A stretch of DNA of 64,000 nt from NCBI GenBank assembly GCA_937896895.1, contig CALBNV010000101.1, positions 1 through 64,000 of the forward strand, read 5' to 3'. Positions 34,295 through 41,343 of the stretch are shown here, piece by piece (within the stretch, counting starts at the first letter, position 1; every line of letters begins with the position of its first letter). The position numbers and the translations under genes are program-made. The notes beneath the pieces are model-generated. The model did no database searches, was not told the origin of the DNA, and was given only the letters and a program-made list of their open reading frames with translations. The stretch comes from an uncultured Bacteroidales bacterium (GTDB taxonomy: Bacteria; Bacteroidota; Bacteroidia; Bacteroidales; F082).

Positions 34295-34762
34295 ATGGAA
34301 AACAACAATTTACGCTCTAGAAGAGAATTCTTCAAAATCACTGCCCAAAAAGCGTTGCCTATAATTGGACTGCTTTCAATTGCCAAGACTCCGTTATTCG
34401 GACAAATCATATACGATGAAACTTTAAATTGTAATGGCAGTTGTTATCAAACTTGTGCTGGTAGTGCAAGGGGAATGTGCGACACTTGTAGCCATCTATG
34501 TTTAGGTGGATGCCAAAGCACCTCCAAAGGAAAAGTGCAAGACAGTACAGAAATCAATAATGATACTATCAAAAATACAACTGGATGTAATGACAATTGC
34601 AAAACTGAATGCAGAGTAAATTGCAGTAGTTATTGTGTTCAAACGTGTAAAGGAAACTGTTATAATCAATGTGGGGGCACGTGTAGAGGAACTTGCAGAG
34701 AAACATGTACTGGAACCTGCATGCACGATTGTCACGGAACATGTGCTCGCGTTAATGGATAA
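34295..34762 (+). CDS. CXXX-repeat precursor 4 with twin-arginine leader
   Basis: 155 residues. The leader MENNNLRSRREFFKITAQKA and LPIIGLLSIA match precursor 2. Cysteines (21) come in two blocks: seven between about residues 48 and 75, then a cysteine-free spacer of about 23 residues rich in Asn, Thr and Asp, then fourteen to the end with strict C-X3-C spacing. It is the last precursor and lies 24 bases before the maturase start. Confidence 0.83.
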   Translation: MENNNLRSRREFFKITAQKALPIIGLLSIAKTPLFGQIIYDETLNCNGSCYQTCAGSARGMCDTCSHLCLGGCQSTSKGKVQDSTEINNDTIKNTTGCNDNCKTECRVNCSSYCVQTCKGNCYNQCGGTCRGTCRETCTGTCMHDCHGTCARVNG

Positions 34763-34786
34763 TTTTGAATAATTGAAAATGACTAT

Positions 34787-36004
34787 ATGACTAAAATCAA
34801 AGATACCAACGAACCTTGGCAATCCGGAATGGCGAAAAACATCACTTTTATCGTCACAAAGGACTGCCAGTTGGCCTGCAAATATTGCTACCTTGTGGGC
34901 AAGAACGTGAAGGAACGGATGCCCTGGGAGGTGGCCAAGACCTTCATCGACTATGTACTCGACCATGAGACAGACCCCGATTTCGCTTACGAGTCGGTGG
35001 TGTGGGACTTTATCGGCGGCGAGCCGTTCCTTGAGATAGAGCTTATCGACAAGATTTGCGACTACATCAAGGTCGAGCTGTACCGTCGTAATCACCATTG
35101 GTTCAATAGCTACCGCTTCTCGTTCTCCACCAACGGCATTAACTACCATGAGAAGGCCGTCCAAGATTTCATCAAGAAAAACCGCGACCACCTTTCCATC
35201 GGCATCACCATCGATGGGACGGAGAAAAAGCATGACTTAAACCGTGTTTATAAAATTACCGAAAAAGGTTCTTATAAAGATGTGGTGAAGAATATTCCGC
35301 TTTGGCTGGAACAGTTCCCGAATGCTGGCACGAAAGTCACAATCAGCAGCGCCGATATTCCATACATCAAAGAAAGTGTGTTGCATCTGTATTCACTCGG
35401 CATTCACGAAGTGAACATTAACGTGGTGTTCGAGGACGTGTGGCAGGAAGGCGATGACCTCAAGTTTGAAGAACAACTGATGCAGTTGGCCGACGCCATC
35501 ATCGACGGCGGCTATTACCAGGACTACGCCTGTTCGTTCTTCTCGGAAAACATCGGCAAGCCTATTGACCCGCAAGACAACCAAAATTGGTGTGGTGCCG
35601 GCAAGATGCTCAGCGTGGATGCGGCAGGAAACCTCTATCCTTGCACTCGTTTCGCGCAGTATTCGCTCCGCGATAAGGAAACATGGATTATAGGCAATGT
35701 CAAAGACGGCATCGACAAGAACAAGTTGCGTCCTTTCCTCACCCTCGACCGCACGACACAAAGTCCGGAAGAGTGTATCAAATGCGAGGTGGCGAGCGGC
35801 TGCGCATGGTGTCAGGGCGAGAACTTCGATGCGGCTGAAACACATACTGTTTTCCAACGCGCCACTGCCATCTGCAAGATGCACAAGGCAAGAGTCCGCG
35901 CCAATAACTATTATTGGAACAAGCTCTACCGCAAGCTTGAACTCGAAGACCTGCGTGAGCAATACGAAGCTAACAAACGTGAAGTAAAACCCGAAATCTG
36001 CTAA
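34787..36004 (+). CDS. Radical SAM/SPASM peptide maturase for CXXX-repeat targets
   Basis: 405 residues. The radical SAM motif CQLACKYC (C27, C31, C34, the C-X3-C-X2-C pattern) lies near the N-terminus; GGEPFLE follows the usual GGEP motif. The C-terminal SPASM-like cysteines appear in WCGAGKML, YPCTRF, and CIKCEVASGCAWCQG and AICKMHK, holding auxiliary 4Fe-4S clusters. It should use S-adenosylmethionine to modify the Cys-rich precursors, by analogy with sactipeptide and other SPASM maturases; the chemistry is not known. Radical SAM maturases of CXXX-repeat targets are recognised as an annotation family in Bacteroidales. Confidence 0.88.
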   Translation: MTKIKDTNEPWQSGMAKNITFIVTKDCQLACKYCYLVGKNVKERMPWEVAKTFIDYVLDHETDPDFAYESVVWDFIGGEPFLEIELIDKICDYIKVELYRRNHHWFNSYRFSFSTNGINYHEKAVQDFIKKNRDHLSIGITIDGTEKKHDLNRVYKITEKGSYKDVVKNIPLWLEQFPNAGTKVTISSADIPYIKESVLHLYSLGIHEVNINVVFEDVWQEGDDLKFEEQLMQLADAIIDGGYYQDYACSFFSENIGKPIDPQDNQNWCGAGKMLSVDAAGNLYPCTRFAQYSLRDKETWIIGNVKDGIDKNKLRPFLTLDRTTQSPEECIKCEVASGCAWCQGENFDAAETHTVFQRATAICKMHKARVRANNYYWNKLYRKLELEDLREQYEANKREVKPEIC

Positions 36005-36007
36005 GCC

Positions 36008-37030
36008 ATGCTGCAATACCTTGTTATATTATTAGACGACACCAGCGCGGCCTATTGCCACGCCGACAACCCACTGAAAGAACGCAACCTGATGCCCATC
36101 GAGACCTTGAAGAAGGGAATTCTCTTCGGCATGAAGCAAAACCTGATGATCCAGTATGTCTTTCCAGACTACGGGACGCGGGACTGCGGGACACGGGACT
36201 ATGAACTCCCGAAAGAATATGCTGAAGTTATAGAGAGCATCGACAACGTGAAGATCTATCCTACTGGATGCAAGCCTGTTACGGGCATTGAGGACGGCAA
36301 TGAAACGGATGTGGAAGTGGCCAACGAAGTCCCCGAAAAAGTGGAAGCCAAGAACTTGCTGCTTCGTCTTCCGTTCGGCGAAATGCAGAAACAGAAGGAC
36401 GAAATCGCGAAACTCTTTGCCTCGGGCGTGAGAATCAACCTCTGCATCACGGACGTGGAGCAATTCACTGACGGACAAATTGAGGCCTACAAACAATTGC
36501 TTGAAGAATGGAATGGCGTTTTGCTTGGCCTCTATAAGCAAGGCCTTTCGCCCCAATTCAATCTCCTGACGGACAGGATGATGCTGAAGGAAATGCACAA
36601 CTGCGAGGCGGGTGTGAGCAACATCACGCTTGCCCCGAACGGGAAGTTCTACCTCTGCCCGGCGTTCTACTACGACGAGCGGATGCAGGTGTTCAACCAA
36701 CTGAACCACCACCAGACATCGTCTGACAATTCGGTCGGCGACCTGGAACGCGGCTTGGACATCCCCAACCCGCAACTCCTGCGCCTCGACAACGCGCCCT
36801 TGTGCCGCAACTGCGACGCCTACCAATGCCGCCGTTGCCTCTGGCTCAACCGCAAACTGACTTGGGACATCAACACGCCCTCGCACCAGCAATGCGTGAT
36901 GGCGCACATCGAGCGCAACGCAAGCCGAAGCCTGCTGAACGACATCCGCAAGGTCGGCGAGTTCATGCCCGAAATCGACATCAAGGAAATCAACTACTTG
37001 GACCCGTTTGAGGTCAGGAAGGAGTTTTAA
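36008..37030 (+). CDS. CXXX-repeat peptide maturase partner, SPASM-only
   Basis: 340 residues, 3 bases after the radical SAM gene. It has no N-terminal C-X3-C-X2-C motif, but the C-terminal half has a SPASM-like cysteine set: CEAGVSNITLAPNGKFYLCP, CRNCDAYQCRRCLWLN and QQCVMAH. The N-terminal half (LVILLDDTSAAYCHAD) has no recognised domain. This is the second maturase always expected beside the first in CXXX systems (family recollection). It may dock the precursor or carry electrons. A short internal DNA repeat codes GTRDCGTRD. Confidence 0.8.
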   Translation: MLQYLVILLDDTSAAYCHADNPLKERNLMPIETLKKGILFGMKQNLMIQYVFPDYGTRDCGTRDYELPKEYAEVIESIDNVKIYPTGCKPVTGIEDGNETDVEVANEVPEKVEAKNLLLRLPFGEMQKQKDEIAKLFASGVRINLCITDVEQFTDGQIEAYKQLLEEWNGVLLGLYKQGLSPQFNLLTDRMMLKEMHNCEAGVSNITLAPNGKFYLCPAFYYDERMQVFNQLNHHQTSSDNSVGDLERGLDIPNPQLLRLDNAPLCRNCDAYQCRRCLWLNRKLTWDINTPSHQQCVMAHIERNASRSLLNDIRKVGEFMPEIDIKEINYLDPFEVRKEF

Positions 37031-37495
37031 ATGAGAAGATGCCTTTTTTTACTGTCTTTCTTATTATGCAACTCTTTTTTGATTGGTCAGAATCATTTTT
37101 TCCAAATGAAATGCATATGGGCTGAATGCCAAGATAATGACACCTCATATTGTCTAAAAAGACAAATAGGTCAAATCATCAATGTCAGTATTTCAGAAAA
37201 TTCGAAAACTGTTATTATAGGAGGTAAAATTTTTAATAAAGACGGAGAACTATCATATTCATCAAGATATAACGAAATTGATTTTTGGTTGTATTATACT
37301 GATTGCCATTTCAACGAAGATTTTTCCAAATTACAATGGAGAATGCACGATGAGAGAATGAAACAATTCAATGGCAAGTGGAAGAATGAAGTGAAATACT
37401 ATACGTCAGATTTAGATTCTCCAGTTTTTTCTTCAAAAGAAGAATTTGAACTTGAATGGAAAAACAAAATGAAAACAAATAAATGGTATGAGTAG
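37031..37495 (+). CDS. Secreted protein of unknown function in the CXXX operon
   Basis: 154 residues. Its ATG follows the stop of the upstream gene with no gap. A Sec-type signal peptide (MRRCLFLLSFLLCNSFLIG) is followed by a soluble domain with few cysteines (C29, C34, C42 and one near 88) and many Lys, Asn, Tyr and Trp. No domain was recognised. Base composition is richer in A+T than the maturase genes. Placed between maturases and the CXXX-system protein, it may act on the exported product, but this is only position. Confidence 0.65.
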   Translation: MRRCLFLLSFLLCNSFLIGQNHFFQMKCIWAECQDNDTSYCLKRQIGQIINVSISENSKTVIIGGKIFNKDGELSYSSRYNEIDFWLYYTDCHFNEDFSKLQWRMHDERMKQFNGKWKNEVKYYTSDLDSPVFSSKEEFELEWKNKMKTNKWYE

Positions 37496-38192
37496 AAAGA
37501 CAATAATATTCTCTATCATTATGTGGGTTTGTTGCTACAAATGTAACTGCCAGTCCACTAATCCAACGGATTTGTTTCAAGTAATTACCATTATTGATAA
37601 TTGTTGTGTTCCTGAACTTATTGACCACTATGGATTCAAAGGTTCAGGAACCGTGTCCGAAAGTTATGTAAGAGATTATACTAGTGGATATTGGTTTGAT
37701 GTATCATTTGAAAATGGAAAAATAAAACACTATAGTAAAAAATCCAGAACACCAAGCAACGGGTATTATGACTATAAAGATGATACACAATCTCGTTCAT
37801 TCAATTATTCAGACAGTTATGTCGTCAATGGGACATTCGACACAATTCCAATAGGAAAAGATAATCATTATGCGTTTAAGACCATTTTTTATTATAGTGA
37901 TACTTCTGCATATAAACTAATTGGAAACAATGATACTGTTTTCTACTGGTTTTCAGAAGAGCACATTCAAGTCAAATATCCTTGGAATGAAGATGTTAGA
38001 AATACAGAAATGTGGCTGAAAGATGGTTTGCCAATTTCTGTAAAATCTAATAGATATAAAAACGAAAAGCATTACCGTTACACAGAGTTTGACCGAAATG
38101 GTAATTGGATAAAAAGAGAACAAATCAACGATGAAGGTGATGTAATTTCTGTCAAAACAAGAGATATTAACTACAACTTACACAATAATTAG
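37488..38192 (+). CDS. Secreted protein of unknown function in the CXXX operon
   Basis: 234 residues, overlapping the previous gene by 8 bases. MSRKTIIFSIIMWVCCYKCNC is a signal sequence with several cysteines, one of which could be lipidated. The rest is rich in Tyr, Asp, Asn and Ser and looks like repeated beta strands; the C-terminal half (NEKHYRYTEFDRNGNWIKREQ) resembles YD/MORN-like 'RYTEFDRNGNW' units of periplasmic proteins. A+T-rich like its neighbour. No function can be assigned. Coupled translation suggests a pair. Confidence 0.65.
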   Translation: MSRKTIIFSIIMWVCCYKCNCQSTNPTDLFQVITIIDNCCVPELIDHYGFKGSGTVSESYVRDYTSGYWFDVSFENGKIKHYSKKSRTPSNGYYDYKDDTQSRSFNYSDSYVVNGTFDTIPIGKDNHYAFKTIFYYSDTSAYKLIGNNDTVFYWFSEEHIQVKYPWNEDVRNTEMWLKDGLPISVKSNRYKNEKHYRYTEFDRNGNWIKREQINDEGDVISVKTRDINYNLHNN

Positions 38193-38201
38193 AAATTTAT
38201 T

Positions 38202-38471
38202 ATGAATAAAAAAGTAGGTCAGGTAACACCTGAAGAAAAAAACGAAATTCAGCAGCTTTTTGAAAGAAGAAACGGTCTGAATGAATTGGCTAAAATTTTG
38301 ACTGCCGATAACAACGAGCTTTACGAGAAACTCGTGAAGGACATGGGCGAGACAGGCTCGAAATTCCAAGGCTGGTGGGACAGGATGTCGGCCAAATACA
38401 AATGGGAATCAACCGAAAACGGCAACTGGGAAATCAACTTTGAAACCAATGAGATTTTCTTAAATTTCTGA
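38202..38471 (+). CDS. CXXX-repeat peptide modification system protein
   Basis: 89 residues, cytoplasmic, mainly helical. MNKKVGQVTPEEKNEIQQLF, then RRNGLNELAKIL and GETGSKFQGWWDRMSAKYKWE are the conserved parts of a small family that occurs with CXXX-repeat maturases (recollection). Its role is unknown; it could be a precursor chaperone or maturase cofactor. It lies 9 bases after the secreted-protein gene and 2 bases before tatA. Confidence 0.75.
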   Translation: MNKKVGQVTPEEKNEIQQLFERRNGLNELAKILTADNNELYEKLVKDMGETGSKFQGWWDRMSAKYKWESTENGNWEINFETNEIFLNF

Positions 38472-38473
38472 TT

Positions 38474-38710
38474 ATGAATAGTCTGATGGTACTTTTGAAT
38501 ATCGGCGGGCAGGAAATACTGATTATCCTGCTCATAGTTCTCGTTCTCTTCGGCGGACGAAAGATTCCGGAGCTTATGAAAGGTCTCGGGAAGGGAGTCC
38601 GTGAATACAAGAAGGCGATGAACAGTGTTGAAGACGATTTGAACGGAAATCCGGAGCCAGACAAGCAGCCCGGCGACGGCAGCCGCGAGCAAATCGCTGA
38701 CAAACAATAA
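38474..38710 (+). CDS. tatA: Twin-arginine translocase subunit TatA
   Basis: 78 residues. A periplasmic N-terminus, a single membrane helix (EILIILLIVLVLF), then FGGRKIPELMKGLGKGVREYKK, the TatA/TatE amphipathic helix with the FG hinge. The C-terminal tail is short and acidic. Tat components usually stand in housekeeping operons; here the gene is 2 bases after a CXXX-system gene, which ties export of twin-arginine precursors to their maturation. There is no separate TatB in the window, so TatA may serve both roles. Confidence 0.92.
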   Translation: MNSLMVLLNIGGQEILIILLIVLVLFGGRKIPELMKGLGKGVREYKKAMNSVEDDLNGNPEPDKQPGDGSREQIADKQ

Positions 38711-38713
38711 AAC

Positions 38714-39508
38714 ATGCCAAAATCGGAAAATACTTTCTGGGGGCACGTCGAGGTCTTCAGGTGGGTTATCATACGTTGCCTGCTGGTGATAGTGGCGGTG
38801 GCGGTGGCGGCGTTTGTCTTCAAGGAGTTTATCTTTGACGGCATCGTGCTGGCACCGCTGCGACAAGATTTCGCCACGTACGAACTTCTATGCCGTATCG
38901 CGTCAGTCCTGTCGATGCCTGGTCTTTGCCCGACGATACATCCTGTCGAGATAATAAACATAAACCTCACGGCGCAGCTTTTCACGCACATGGGCATCGC
39001 CTTTGTCTGCGGGTTGGTAGTCGCGTTCCCGTATCTCACTTTGGAAGTGTGGTTTTTTGTGAGACCGGCTCTTTATTCAAACGAGAAGTCTGCTGCTGTC
39101 AAAGGGGCGTTCTCGTTCCTGCTGCTGTTTTTCCTCGGGGTCGCGACGGCATATTATATCATTTTTCCGTTGACACTCAATTTCTTGGGGACTTATCAGG
39201 TCAGTGCGACGGTGGGGAATCAAATCTCACTCAATTCATACATCAGCACTTTTCTGACGCTTGTCTTTCTGCTCGGCATTGTGTTTGAGATGCCGATTGT
39301 GGCTTATTTCTTCGCGAAAATCGGGTTGCTAAAATCAGAATTTCTCAAAAAATACCGCAAGGTCGCGATAGTGGTCATCATGATTCTCGCGGCCCTGATA
39401 ACGCCGAGCACCGACGCATTCACGATGATTCTCGTCGTCTTGCCTTTATGGATGCTTTATGAAGTCAGCCGCGGCGTCGTGAAAAGGGTTGAGAGGAAAT
39501 TTTCATAA
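38714..39508 (+). CDS. tatC: Twin-arginine translocase subunit TatC
   Basis: 264 residues with six predicted membrane segments. ENTFWGHVEVFRWVIIR is the TatC N-terminus (HLxELRxR region, here HVEVFRWV), and FPYLTLEVWFFVRPALYSNE and AALITPSTDAFTMILVVLPLWMLYE are family signatures. TatC binds the SRRxFxK motif of precursors. It closes the operon and its stop lies in the arm of a perfect inverted repeat that serves as terminator. Confidence 0.94.
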   Translation: MPKSENTFWGHVEVFRWVIIRCLLVIVAVAVAAFVFKEFIFDGIVLAPLRQDFATYELLCRIASVLSMPGLCPTIHPVEIININLTAQLFTHMGIAFVCGLVVAFPYLTLEVWFFVRPALYSNEKSAAVKGAFSFLLLFFLGVATAYYIIFPLTLNFLGTYQVSATVGNQISLNSYISTFLTLVFLLGIVFEMPIVAYFFAKIGLLKSEFLKKYRKVAIVVIMILAALITPSTDAFTMILVVLPLWMLYEVSRGVVKRVERKFS

Positions 39509-39516
39509 AACAATAT
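39500..39516 (+). repeat. Direct repeat copy 1, at the tatC stop
   Basis: TTTTCATAAAACAATAT, 17 bases including the tatC stop codon, is identical to 40785-40801 on the far side of the ATPase gene. Flanking GGAAA is also shared. Confidence 0.7.
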
Positions 39517-39530
39517 TGGAATATTGTTTT
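39507..39530. terminator. Perfect inverted repeat between tatC and the ATPase gene
   Basis: AAAACAATATT (39507-39517) and AATATTGTTTT (39520-39530) form a perfect 11-bp inverted repeat with a 2-base centre, ending in T on both strands and overlapping both stop codons. It may work as a weak bidirectional terminator. Confidence 0.5.
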
Positions 39531-40731
39531 AATACAAAAACCCAAACAACCACAACGGAATCTTGTTTCCCCTGCCGAATTCAACATCGTCTATTGCCAA
39601 ATAACTGTCGGGAATGTCCTTTATCTGCTCGAATGATTTATCTGCTCCGCCTACTTCTATGGTGCATTTGCCGTCAATCAGGAAATCGCCTTTTTTAACA
39701 GAGTTGAGTTCGTGCTTTGTCCCGGCTTGGTTGTTGAAAAAAGTCTCCCTTATGGTTCCGATTTCGGGGGAACGGTTATAGGCGTACATGAGATTTGTGT
39801 TGTCGAGAAACAGTTTGTCGGGCGACGACATCTGCCTGATGGCTTTTTTGCGGTTCTTGAGCTGGCTTAACAACGCACTCTTTTCCAACAAATCCAACAG
39901 CTTCAGACCTTGTTCGCGACTTGTCTCAAGCTGTCCGTACAAATCTTCCATCTTTGGAATGAAAGGTACTTGTAACGCGATGATTCCCAATAGTTTCTTA
40001 AGTTTCTGCACGGTTGCATATTCGACATTGTCAACGGAAGGAATGTCCATTTCGATAGTCTGCTGCACCACTTCAAGGAGTTTGGCGTGAAAACCTTCCA
40101 AATCCTCTTTGTAGAAAGGATAGTAGCCGTATTTGCAATATTGCTCGAAATATGGAAGTATGTGAATCCTTCTTGCGATGTCGGTGGCTATCTGTACATG
40201 ATTTTTCGTGATGTCGTCAAGAGATAACTTGTTGAATTGCAGGGCGTTTTCAAACATCAGATATTCGCGAAACGACAGGCCGTCCATCGTGTACATCGCT
40301 GCCCTGCGTGACAAGTCGCCTTCGCCTTTGTCCAATTTGAGCACCGAGCTACCGGTGAAGACAACATTCATGGTGGGGTAGTCGTCGTAAATGTTTTTGA
40401 TATATGTCTGCCAATGCTCATATTTGTGAACCTCATCCAAAAAAAGATGCGTCCCGCCGTGTAAGTAATGATATTCAACCAAATCAGCAAGGTCGTTGTT
40501 TGCAAACCACATATTGTCCAACGAAACATACAAAACCTTGCTGTCGTCGGGAAACGTTTCTTTTATATGCTGTTTGAGTAATGTGGATTTTCCGACACCT
40601 TTGGGTCCTTTTATGCCGATGAGCCGGGCGTTCCAATTGATGGTGCCGTGAAAATCTCTCTTAAAACTCATGCTCACCTGCGATATGTTACGATGTGAGT
40701 TGCGATACAATATTTCAGGGTTTATACTCAT
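39529..40731 (-). CDS. AAA_14/DUF4143 family ATPase
   Basis: 400 residues from ATG 40731, chosen because TATCTTTG lies at 40758-40751 on this strand. Walker A IKGPKGVGKSTLLKQ is near residue 40 and Walker B HLFLDEVHKYEHW near 95, with the FTGSSVLKLDKGEGDLSRR sensor motif; the C-terminal DUF4143 domain ends NQAGTKHELN and KCTIEVGG, a PD-(D/E)XK-like fold. These ATPases are abundant in gut Bacteroidales and vary between strains, with no firm role. Flanked by a 17-base direct repeat, it looks inserted behind tatC. Confidence 0.85.
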   Translation of the reverse strand: MSINPEILYRNSHRNISQVSMSFKRDFHGTINWNARLIGIKGPKGVGKSTLLKQHIKETFPDDSKVLYVSLDNMWFANNDLADLVEYHYLHGGTHLFLDEVHKYEHWQTYIKNIYDDYPTMNVVFTGSSVLKLDKGEGDLSRRAAMYTMDGLSFREYLMFENALQFNKLSLDDITKNHVQIATDIARRIHILPYFEQYCKYGYYPFYKEDLEGFHAKLLEVVQQTIEMDIPSVDNVEYATVQKLKKLLGIIALQVPFIPKMEDLYGQLETSREQGLKLLDLLEKSALLSQLKNRKKAIRQMSSPDKLFLDNTNLMYAYNRSPEIGTIRETFFNNQAGTKHELNSVKKGDFLIDGKCTIEVGGADKSFEQIKDIPDSYLAIDDVEFGRGNKIPLWLFGFLY

Positions 40732-40750
40732 GTTGATTGCTTTTTCGCCG

Positions 40751-40758
40751 CAAAGATA
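40751..40758 (-). promoter_or_regulatory. -7 element for the DUF4143 ATPase
   Basis: On the minus strand reads TATCTTTG (TAnnTTTG), 19 bases before the ATG. AAAACAATATT at 40760-40770 upstream repeats the arm found at 39507. Confidence 0.6.
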
Positions 40759-40784
40759 CAAAACAATATTCAAATATGGAAAAT

Positions 40785-40801
40785 TTTTCATAAAACAATA
40801 T
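40785..40801 (+). repeat. Direct repeat copy 2, upstream of the ATPase gene
   Basis: TTTTCATAAAACAATAT, identical over 17 bases to the copy at the tatC stop (39500-39516). Confidence 0.7.
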
Positions 40802-40880
40802 CATAATATTTTTTTTGGTTTATCTTCAAAAATATACCAAAAACTTTTTCAAATCCATTTTGCATATACAAGCCTTTTTT

Positions 40881-40934
40881 ACACTCTATCTCCATGAAAT
40901 GTGAAAAAAATCACATTTTTCTTCGATAGAGTGT
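40881..40934. repeat. Nested inverted repeats
   Basis: ACACTCTATC (40881-40890) matches GATAGAGTGT (40925-40934), and inside it AAATGTGA (40897-40904) matches TCACATTT (40911-40918) around AAAAAA. Together they can fold into a long two-part hairpin. No gene starts or ends here except the remnant at 40952. Confidence 0.65.
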
Positions 40935-40951
40935 GATTCTGCCAAAAAAAT

Positions 40952-41119
40952 AAGATTCGTGCCATTTGGAAATCGACACCCGAGCAGCTTTCGCGCGAGA
41001 ACAACAAATTCGTCTATCGTGTGGTGCGTGAGGGGGCGAGGGCGCGTGAATATGAAAACGCCTTGCAGTGGCTTGCCGCGGCTGGCATGATATGGCGGAT
41101 TGGATCAGAGATTATTTGA
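40952..41119 (+). pseudogene. Fragment of a second DUF4143-type ATPase gene
   Basis: Codons from 40952 read KIRAIWKSTPEQLSRENNKF then VYRVVREGARAREYENALQW and LAAAGMIWR, the middle of the AAA_14/DUF4143 ATPase family (typically IW..IPAQLAKENKKF..REGARAREYE). Upstream there is no start and downstream a TGA at 41117. The Walker A part and the C-terminal half are absent, so this is a remnant. It is not the same subtype as the intact ATPase 200 bases away on the other strand. Confidence 0.7.
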
Positions 41120-41160
41120 ACGGCAGCGTGTGAAATTCAGATAAAAAAATAATTTGCTGT

Positions 41161-41214
41161 AAGTGTGTCGTGCAAGAAGGACGACGACAAATCGGATGAC
41201 GCGCGGGCTTTTTA
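41161..41214 (+). pseudogene. Possible remnant of a lipoprotein gene
   Basis: Frame from 41161 reads SVSCKKDDDKSDDARAF and a stop. SCKKDDD is the usual start of a mature Bacteroidota lipoprotein, but no signal peptide precedes it in frame and it ends after 17 residues. The stop is followed at once by the same GTTTGGAG-type tail as at 348. Short and tentative. Confidence 0.3.
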
Positions 41215-41230
41215 GTTTGGAGTTTTGGGA

Positions 41231-41292
41231 GTTGAGAGTGAAGCTGGCTGCCGCATCAAAAAAAACTCCACTCTTAACTCTCCACTCTCAAC
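41231..41292. repeat. Inverted GTTGAGAGTG/CACTCTCAAC tails
   Basis: GTTGAGAGTG (41231-41240) and CACTCTCAAC (41283-41292) are exact inverted copies, with further GGAG/CTCC matches around them. They end 18 bases before the next -7 element. Probably two gene-end tails brought head to head. Confidence 0.55.
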
Positions 41293-41310
41293 ACTTTAAA
41301 AACTTTTTAC

Positions 41311-41318
41311 TATTTTTG
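41311..41318 (+). promoter_or_regulatory. -7 element for the MORN-like gene
   Basis: TATTTTTG (TAnnTTTG), 25 bases before the ATG at 41344. Confidence 0.55.
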
Positions 41319-41343
41319 CAGCCTGTTTCAAAAGAATATTCAA

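Noticed and set aside
32441..34762. Reading the Cys-rich proteins as metallothioneins or keratin-like structural proteins with no modification
   Set aside because: Tat leaders, the adjacent radical SAM/SPASM pair and the small CXXX-system gene make a modified peptide system the better explanation, though metal binding by the product is not excluded.
36032..36907. Open frame of 291 codons on the minus strand
   Set aside because: Complement of the SPASM-only maturase partner, which has clear cysteine motifs and operon context.
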